41,428 nucleotides of DNA from Methylobacterium sp. (GTDB lineage Bacteria > Pseudomonadota > Alphaproteobacteria > Rhizobiales > Beijerinckiaceae). Shown here one piece after another: positions 28,641 through 33,985 of this stretch. Below the pieces are notes generated by a model. That model was given only the letters and a program-made list of their open reading frames with translations. It searched no databases and was not told the DNA's origin. The translations under genes were made by a program, and so were the position numbers. Every line of letters starts with the position of its first letter. Positions within the stretch are counted from its first letter, which is position 1. The DNA is taken from the NCBI RefSeq assembly GCF_028290105.1, contig NZ_JAQGKL010000082.1:1-41428 (forward strand). The letters run 5' to 3'.

Positions 28641-28673
28641 ACCTGCTCCGAGGGCGCGGGTTCTGGAGCAGGT
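28641..28673 (-). other. Hairpin between lipid-kinase and terC genes
   Basis: ACCTGCTCC and GGAGCAGGT form a perfect 9-bp inverted repeat with a 15-nt loop in the 92-bp gap. No T run follows on the minus strand, so it may be an attenuator, processing site or weak terminator. Confidence 0.45.
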
Positions 28674-28706
28674 GAGAAGGGGTCGGTAAAATCGCGCGCC
28701 ACTCGA

Positions 28707-29642
28707 TCAGACGGCGGGGGTGTGTCCGCTGGGCACCACGCCCGGCCGCTCGGCCGGCGCCGGGCTGAAGATCCGCACCGCCCTGGGCAGGACCTTGAAA
28801 TGGGCCGGCGTGTAGGTGGAGAGTTCGCCATCGGTGTTGACCGGGCGCGGCTTCTTCGTCTTGACCACGATCTCGGTGGTGCTGAAGGCGCGTACATCCG
28901 CGGCCTTGCCCTGGGTGCCCTTGCGCAGGGCGGGCAGCAGGGCCAGCAGCCGCCACCAATGCGCGACCTCCAGGCTGTAGAAATCGAGCTTGCCGTCGTC
29001 GACGGTGGCGGTCTCCTCCACCGTCATGCCGCCGCCGTAGTGGCGCCCGTTGCCCACCGAGACCTGAATGGTGCGCACCGTCTCGGTCTGCCCGTCATGC
29101 TCGATGTAGACCGTGAAGGGCCGCATCCGCCGCAGCACGCGGATCGCCGCGATGCCGTAGCCGAGGGTGCCCCAGGTCTTCTTCGATTCCGCCGTGAGAT
29201 CGCCGGCGAGATCCGCCGAGAAGCCGATGCTGGCGACATTGAAGTAGTAGTGACCGTTGACGCAGCCGAGGTCGGCGGGCCGCGCCTCCTCGGTGGTGAT
29301 GAGGCGGGCCGCCTCCACCGGGTCCGGCGGCAGGCCCAGCGAGCGGGCGAGGTCGTTGGCGGTGCCGAGCGGCAGGATGCCGAGCGGCAGGCCAGTCTCC
29401 ACCAGGGCGGGCGCCGCCGCGTTCAGGGTGCCGTCGCCGCCGCCGAGGATGACGAGGTCGCGGCCCTTGGCGTGGCGCTTGATCACGGCTGTGCAATCGC
29501 CGTCGCCCTCCGGCTCGAAGGGTTCGATGCCGCCCTGGCGCAGAACGTTGCGCACCTCGTCCAGGGAAAAGCTGCCGTTGCGGGCGTTCGGATTGACGAG
29601 GAGGAGGGCCTTGCGGGGCGTGTCCGGAGAGGGTGCGCTCAT
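28707..29642 (-). CDS. Diacylglycerol/lipid kinase family protein (YegS/DgkB-like)
   Basis: A 311-aa soluble kinase of the DAGK catalytic family that would phosphorylate a lipid such as diacylglycerol or a sphingoid base. The nucleotide loop GGGDGT (67-72) and LPLGTANDLAR (from about residue 91) are intact, and the C-terminal beta domain contains VGNGRHYGGGM and DGELSTYTPAHFKVLPRAVRI. The ATG at 29642 has GAGG seven bases upstream. The same frame is open for 278 codons before it, but that stretch is GC-driven read-through across the divergent intergenic region and the next gene. It is probably in one transcript with terC downstream. Confidence 0.92.
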   Translation of the reverse strand: MSAPSPDTPRKALLLVNPNARNGSFSLDEVRNVLRQGGIEPFEPEGDGDCTAVIKRHAKGRDLVILGGGDGTLNAAAPALVETGLPLGILPLGTANDLARSLGLPPDPVEAARLITTEEARPADLGCVNGHYYFNVASIGFSADLAGDLTAESKKTWGTLGYGIAAIRVLRRMRPFTVYIEHDGQTETVRTIQVSVGNGRHYGGGMTVEETATVDDGKLDFYSLEVAHWWRLLALLPALRKGTQGKAADVRAFSTTEIVVKTKKPRPVNTDGELSTYTPAHFKVLPRAVRIFSPAPAERPGVVPSGHTPAV

Positions 29643-29841
29643 CGTGGCGCCTCGGACGAGATGGGGACTAACGGGATGCAACGAGAAACCATGAGGTCGT
29701 AACCCTCCGGTGCGTTCGCGCCGCGTCAGCGCAAAGGCATGGAAGGGTCCGACATCACGGTCAACGCCTCGACCGCCAGAGGGGCCCGGACCCGATCCAC
29801 AAGTTGGGCTCAGGCTTGGCAATGACAAGGGTCGGTGGTGA

Positions 29842-29859
29842 CGGGAGGCGCGCCTCCCG
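29842..29859. repeat. 18-bp perfect palindrome
   Basis: CGGGAGGCGCGCCTCCCG reads the same on both strands with no spacer. It lies 195 bp upstream of the NTF2-like gene and 200 bp upstream of the lipid-kinase gene, near the middle of the region. A dimeric regulator site is possible; the lack of any loop argues against an RNA hairpin role. Confidence 0.75.
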
Positions 29860-29939
29860 GAAAGGCGAGGCTGCGGGGCCACACCACCCGCTATTCCCGC
29901 ACCCCATCCACACCCACGCGGACCGCCTGCGGATTCAGG

Positions 29940-29965
29940 GAAACTTAGCGAGCCCGGACGACGTT
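29940..29965 (+). promoter_or_regulatory. Weak EcfG-like promoter candidate
   Basis: GAAAC, 17 bases, then CGTT: one mismatch from the -35 consensus GGAAC, a perfect -10 and allowed spacing. It would give a leader of about 64 nt for the NTF2-like gene. It is weaker than the element at 1934-1959. Confidence 0.3.
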
Positions 29966-29982
29966 TCACCTCGGTCGTCCGG
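29954..29982. repeat. 9-bp inverted repeat over a putative -10 box
   Basis: CCGGACGAC, 11 bases, then GTCGTCCGG. The left arm covers the first base of the putative CGTT box and the loop holds the rest, so it could be an operator or a structure in the leader. Confidence 0.55.
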
Positions 29983-30036
29983 TCCGACACGCCTCGCCTT
30001 TTCCCGAAACCACGGCCGCGACCCCGGTGATGTGCC

Positions 30037-30897
30037 ATGCGCCACGGCTCGAGCTTCGACGGTGTTCGCTTCCTGTGCCCGGCCGCCCTGGTCGCGGTCG
30101 CGCTGACCACGGGCGTGGCGCAGGCCCAGACCCGGCCGGGCTGGGTCGATCCTCCGGCGCGCCAGCCGGCGGCGCAGGCCGAGGCCCCGGCGCCCGAGAA
30201 GCCGGTGGCCGAAACGCCGGTCCCGGCAAAGTCCCTCGCGGAGACGCCAGCCGTCCAGGCGGCCACCCGGCCCGAGCGGATGCCGATGGCCTCGCCCCGC
30301 CGCCGGCATGGCGCCGAACCGGAGACCGAAACCCGACGCGCGGCCGCGACGCGGGAGGCGCCTGCGCCGTCGGAGCGCCTGCGCGTCCACCCGCGCATCG
30401 CACGGATGCCCGCGATGGTTTCCCTGCCGGTGGCCCCGTCCGAAGCGCGCTTTCCGGAATGGGCCATCGCCGCCACGCGCCTGACGAACTCCTATCTCGA
30501 CAGCGTCTCGGGCGCCGGCGACGGCATGGTCGCGGCGGCTCCCCGGTTCTACGCCGAGCAGGTCCAGTTCCACGGCCGCACCCTGTCGCTGGCCGCCCTG
30601 ATGGCGGAGAAGCGGCGCTTCGCCCGGCGCTGGCCCGAGCGGCGCTACGAGGCGCAAGGGGGCGCGACCCGCACCGCCTGCAACGCCGCCACCGCCACCT
30701 GCATCGTCCGCACCACCTTCGATTTCCGGGCGGACAACCCGGCCCGGGGCGCTCGCTCGCAGGGCGTTTCCGAACTGAGCCTCACGATCAGCTTCGCCGA
30801 GCCTCGTCCGCTCATCGTGGCCGAGTCGAGCCGTGTTCTGCGCCGCTATGGCCCTGGACCGCAGAGCGCTATAGCGGGTGGCCAACGCGGCGCCTGA
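30037..30897 (+). CDS. Secreted protein with Pro/Ala-rich linker and NTF2-like C-terminal domain
   Basis: A 286-aa protein of unknown function. The signal peptide is residues 1-31 (ending AQAQT). Residues 32-125 are Pro/Ala/Glu/Arg-rich and probably unstructured, with a doubled KPVAETPVPA/KSLAETPAVQ segment. The last 145 residues look like an alpha+beta NTF2/SnoaL-type fold: FPEWAIAATRLTNSYLD, then FYAEQVQFHGRTLSLAALMAEKRRFARRWPERRY, then a pair of cysteines (TACNAATATCIVRTTF) likely to form a disulfide. The ATG at 30037 has GGTGAT upstream. I infer a periplasmic protein; no catalytic residues are evident. Confidence in the fold is moderate. Confidence 0.75.
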   Translation: MRHGSSFDGVRFLCPAALVAVALTTGVAQAQTRPGWVDPPARQPAAQAEAPAPEKPVAETPVPAKSLAETPAVQAATRPERMPMASPRRRHGAEPETETRRAAATREAPAPSERLRVHPRIARMPAMVSLPVAPSEARFPEWAIAATRLTNSYLDSVSGAGDGMVAAAPRFYAEQVQFHGRTLSLAALMAEKRRFARRWPERRYEAQGGATRTACNAATATCIVRTTFDFRADNPARGARSQGVSELSLTISFAEPRPLIVAESSRVLRRYGPGPQSAIAGGQRGA

Positions 30898-30945
30898 AGC
30901 GGGCCCGCCCTCGCGCGTCACGTCTTGTCCGGAGTTCCCCGCGTC

Positions 30946-32193
30946 TTGGATGAACGAAATTCACCCCCGCCCGCGCCCGACGCGGCGCGACGGGATGTGA
31001 CGGCACCGGATCGCGACGCCCTGCGTGCGCGGATCGCCGAGGAGATCGCGCGCCAGGGCGTCTACCCCGTGGCCCGGCGCACGCTCGCGCTCCTGGCCGA
31101 GGCGGCCTTGGAGCCGATTCCGGACCCGCCCGGCTACCGCGTGGTCGACCGGGCCGGCGCGCCGCGCCTCGTCACCGGGGACGACGGCCGGACGGTGCCG
31201 ATGGATCTCGCAGCCCTGTTCGACGGGTTGCGCGACCGGCACCCCACGCTGTTCCTACCGCCGCCGCCAGAGCCGGACCCCGTGCCCGAGCCACCGGCCG
31301 AGCCGACCGAGGATTTCAAGGCGGCGACCGCCCGCTTCGTCGGAGCGCAATCGGTCCTGGCCCGGTCCCTCATGTCCCGCACGGCCACGCGCGGGCGCGC
31401 CTTCGCCACCACCGTGTCCGATCGCCTGGCCGCCTTGCGCTCCGCCCGCGCCATGCCGGCGCCCTCGACGCCGGACGCCGTCTCTCCCGCTGAGCCGAGC
31501 CAATCCGGGATCGTCGCCGGCCGCCTGCGCGAAGGCACGCGCAGCGCCACCGGCTACGCCCGAGGCAGGATCGCCGACACCGCCTCGCGCCTGCGCGAGG
31601 TCGCCCGCGACCGCAACATTCTGCGCGATGCCCTCTCCCGCCGTGTCCTGCCCCTGGGGCTCGGCGCCGTCGCTCTCCTCACGCTGGTGGCGGTCCTGAC
31701 CGGCCGGGGAGGCGTCGACGAGGAGGAGTCCCCACCGCCCGAGACCCGGAACCAGGCGCAGGCTCAAGTCCCGGCACCGCCGCAACCGCCCGCTTCCGCC
31801 GCGACCCCGCCGCCGAGCGCCCCGGACATGAGCCCGGCCGCGCCCGAGGAGAGCCCGGCGGCCAAGCCCGCCCGCGCCAACGAGATCAGCGGTCCCGTCG
31901 AGGTCATCGACACCGCCACCCTGCGTGTCGGCGGCAAGCTCGTGCGGCTGTTCGGGGTGGAGTGGGTGCGGGGCGGGCAGGCCGACGAACTCACCCGCTA
32001 TCTCGCCGGGCGCATCGTGACCTGCCAGCCGGTGGCCGGGAGCGAAGCCCGCCTGTGCTCGGTGGACGGGCGCGACCTTTCGGAGGTGGTGCTGTTCAAC
32101 GGCGGCGGCCGTGCCTCGCCGGAAGCCACGCCCGACCTCGTGGCGGCCGAGGACCGCGCCCGCGCCGAGCGCCTCGGCGTCTGGGCCCGCTGA
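30946..32193 (+). CDS. Membrane-anchored protein with degenerate nuclease (SNase-like) domain
   Basis: A protein of about 415 aa. The N-terminal 230 residues are cytoplasmic by prediction, charged and Pro/Arg-rich. One membrane helix (VLPLGLGAVALLTLVAVLTG, about 234-253) is followed by a Pro/Ala linker and a C-terminal SNase (thermonuclease/OB) domain (about 315-415). Compared with staphylococcal nuclease, the two catalytic arginines (35, 87) are present, in KLVRLFGVEW and DGRDLSE. The metal-ligand positions are altered (Asp21 to Ala, Asp40 to Glu) and catalytic Glu43 is replaced by Arg, so activity is unlikely. No in-frame ATG fits. TTG 30946 has GGAG 11 nt upstream; TTG 30925 and GTG 30997 are alternatives. 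An SPFH/NfeD pair follows 62 bp downstream. Confidence 0.78.
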   Translation: MDERNSPPPAPDAARRDVTAPDRDALRARIAEEIARQGVYPVARRTLALLAEAALEPIPDPPGYRVVDRAGAPRLVTGDDGRTVPMDLAALFDGLRDRHPTLFLPPPPEPDPVPEPPAEPTEDFKAATARFVGAQSVLARSLMSRTATRGRAFATTVSDRLAALRSARAMPAPSTPDAVSPAEPSQSGIVAGRLREGTRSATGYARGRIADTASRLREVARDRNILRDALSRRVLPLGLGAVALLTLVAVLTGRGGVDEEESPPPETRNQAQAQVPAPPQPPASAATPPPSAPDMSPAAPEESPAAKPARANEISGPVEVIDTATLRVGGKLVRLFGVEWVRGGQADELTRYLAGRIVTCQPVAGSEARLCSVDGRDLSEVVLFNGGGRASPEATPDLVAAEDRARAERLGVWAR

Positions 32194-32255
32194 GACGGCT
32201 TGCATCCGCGGGCAGCGCCGGTCTCAATGCCGAGGGGGTCGTTCGGGGGCCGGGC

Positions 32256-33236
32256 ATGGATCTGTCTATGGGCGTGAGCATCGCGGCGGTGGTGCTCGTG
32301 GGGCTCGTCGTAGTGACGCTGGCCATCGGCATCAACATCGTGCCGCAGGGGCACGTCTACACCGTGGAGCGGTTCGGAAAATACCATCGCAGCCTGGAAT
32401 CCGGGCTCGGCCTCATCGCGCCCTACGTCGAGCGCATCGGCCGGCGGGTGAACGTGATGGAGCAGGTCATCGACGTGCCGAGCCAGGAGGCCTTCACACG
32501 CGACAATGCGGGCGTGCGGATCGACGCGGTGGTATTCTACCAGGTGCTCGATGCGGCGCGGGCCTCCTACGAGGTCTCGAAGCTCGAAGTCGCGGTGATG
32601 ACCCTGACCATGACCAACATCCGCACCGTGGTCGGCTCCATGGACCTCGACCAGCTGCTCTCGCATCGCGACGAGATCAACGAGCGCCTGCTGCGGGTCA
32701 TGGATGCGGCGGCCTCGCCCTGGGGCGTGAAGATGACCCGCATCGAGATCAAGGACATCGTGCCCCCCGCCGATCTTGCCGGTGCCATGGCCCGGCAGAT
32801 GAAGGCCGAGCGCGAGAAGCGCGCCTCCGTGCTGGAGGCGGAAGGCCACCGGCAGGCGGAGATCCTGCGGGCCGAAGGACGCAAGCAATCGGCGATCCTG
32901 GAGGCCGAAGGGCGCAAGGAGGCGGCCTTTCGCGATGCGGAGGCGCGTGAGCGCGGTGCGGAAGCCGAGGCGCGGGCGACACAACTCGTGAGCGAGGCCA
33001 TCGCCAAGGGTGACATCGCGGCGGCGAACTTCCTCGTGGCCGAAAAGTACGTGGAGGCCGTCAAAGCCATCGCCACGGCTCCCAACCAGCGCGTGGTGGT
33101 GGTGCCGATCGAGGCCGCCGCCCTCGCCGGCACCCTCGGCGGCATCGCCGAGATCACCCGCAGCGTCTTCGGCGAGGGGGCCGCACCCCGCAAGAGCGCC
33201 GGCCTGCCGCCGAATGTCGGGGGTGGTGCGCGATGA
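32256..33236 (+). CDS. SPFH/stomatin-like membrane protein (QmcA type)
   Basis: A 326-aa stomatin/prohibitin-family protein that forms ring or cage assemblies in membrane microdomains and guards membrane protease or quality-control functions. One N-terminal membrane helix (residues 5-28) precedes the SPFH domain (about 30-185: VERFGKYHRSLESGLGLIAPYVERI, then VDAVVFYQV-like core). A long coiled coil with repeated AEGxxQAxIL/AEGRK units (about 185-245) follows, and then a hydrophobic/Gly-Pro tail. The ATG at 32256 follows a G-rich stretch; the longer frame upstream is read-through of the previous gene. The stop overlaps the nfeD-like start (ATGA), the usual stomatin-NfeD operon. Confidence 0.93.
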   Translation: MDLSMGVSIAAVVLVGLVVVTLAIGINIVPQGHVYTVERFGKYHRSLESGLGLIAPYVERIGRRVNVMEQVIDVPSQEAFTRDNAGVRIDAVVFYQVLDAARASYEVSKLEVAVMTLTMTNIRTVVGSMDLDQLLSHRDEINERLLRVMDAAASPWGVKMTRIEIKDIVPPADLAGAMARQMKAEREKRASVLEAEGHRQAEILRAEGRKQSAILEAEGRKEAAFRDAEARERGAEAEARATQLVSEAIAKGDIAAANFLVAEKYVEAVKAIATAPNQRVVVVPIEAAALAGTLGGIAEITRSVFGEGAAPRKSAGLPPNVGGGAR

Positions 33237-33667
33237 TCGCTTCCTTCGTCGAGGCGATCGGGCCGGCCTGGACTTGGATCCTGATCGGCCTCGTGCTGAT
33301 GGGAACCGAACTCGTCGCCTCGGGCGTGTTCCTGCTCTGGCTCGGCCTCGCGGCCCTGGTGACGGGGCTGCAGATCCTCCTCGTGCCGATGCCCTGGCAG
33401 GGCCAGATCCTCCTGTTCGGCGGCCTGTCGGTGGCCTTCGCCGTCGTGGCGAGCCGCCGGACCAAGGCGGGCGCGAACGCCCTGAACCAGGGCGCGCAGG
33501 GCCTCGTCGGGCGGGATTACGTGCTGGTGGCGCCGATCGTGTCCGGCGAAGGTCATATCCGCGTCAACGACACCCTCTGGCGTGTCGCCGGAGCGGATGC
33601 GCCGCTCGGCGCGCGGGTGCGGGTGACCGGGGTAGAGGGCACCCTGCTGACGGTGGTGGCGGCTTAA
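33233..33667 (+). CDS. NfeD-like membrane protein
   Basis: A 144-aa partner of the SPFH protein, of the short NfeD1b type with no protease domain. Three hydrophobic segments (residues about 12-75) precede a C-terminal OB-fold domain (about 88-144: GAQGLVGRDYVLVAPI...GEGHIRVNDTLWRVAGADAPLGARVRVTGVEGTLLTV). The ATG overlaps the stop of the SPFH gene by four bases, indicating coupling and stoichiometric production. NfeD proteins bind the stomatin partner and are thought to hold it at the membrane. Confidence 0.93.
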   Translation: MIASFVEAIGPAWTWILIGLVLMGTELVASGVFLLWLGLAALVTGLQILLVPMPWQGQILLFGGLSVAFAVVASRRTKAGANALNQGAQGLVGRDYVLVAPIVSGEGHIRVNDTLWRVAGADAPLGARVRVTGVEGTLLTVVAA

Positions 33668-33719
33668 AGCCGTCTTCGCGAAAGTGGCCGCCGGTTTTGC
33701 CTCTCGAAGCCCACAACCG

Positions 33720-33965
33720 TCAGGTTCGGGTTCGCTCGTCGACACGAACGTGCTCTGGCCCGTTATCCTGCCCTTCGACCGGCGTCGATGTTCCGGTCAC
33801 GCTGTCGGAATACCAGCGCCAGCGCGCCTTCCGGCACCAATGACGCTGCCCGGCGGCATCGACGAGGTAGCCGGCCACGTCTTCGTCGGGGTCGCGGCCG
33901 GCCAGGACGCAGGCCTCGCGCGCCCGGACCGTCTCCTGGATCTGGTCCCAGAGCGTTTGCCGCAT
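33720..33965 (-). CDS. Conserved-looking small protein (81 aa) downstream of the PEPC-like gene
   Basis: The family is not recognised. The ATG at 33965 has an excellent ribosome site, GGAGG six bases upstream, located in the 20-bp gap after the PEPC-like stop, so the two genes form an operon. The product is hydrophilic, with a helical start (MRQTLWDQIQETVRAREACV) and an aromatic, basic middle (GQRHWCRKARWRWYSDSVTG). Two cysteines are present, with no membrane segment or signal peptide. It runs convergent with nfeD, 52 bp apart. Its tight linkage makes it a candidate accessory protein for the PEPC-like product; this is inference. Confidence 0.65.
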   Translation of the reverse strand: MRQTLWDQIQETVRAREACVLAGRDPDEDVAGYLVDAAGQRHWCRKARWRWYSDSVTGTSTPVEGQDNGPEHVRVDERTRT

Positions 33966-33985
33966 GGAACGCCTCCGGTCGCGCG

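Larger units (their letters stand above)
29643..30036. other. 394-bp divergent intergenic region
   Basis: This is the longest gene-free stretch of the window, between the lipid kinase (minus) and the secreted NTF2-like protein (plus). It holds an 18-bp perfect palindrome (29842-29859), a 9-bp inverted repeat (29954-29982) and an EcfG-like promoter candidate (29940-29965) overlapping the latter. No ORF here has a credible ribosome site. Confidence 0.6.

Noticed and set aside
28615..28706. yybP-ykoY (manganese) riboswitch upstream of terC
   Set aside because: Only a simple hairpin is present in 92 bp; the paired-helix arrangement and conserved loops of that riboswitch are not seen.
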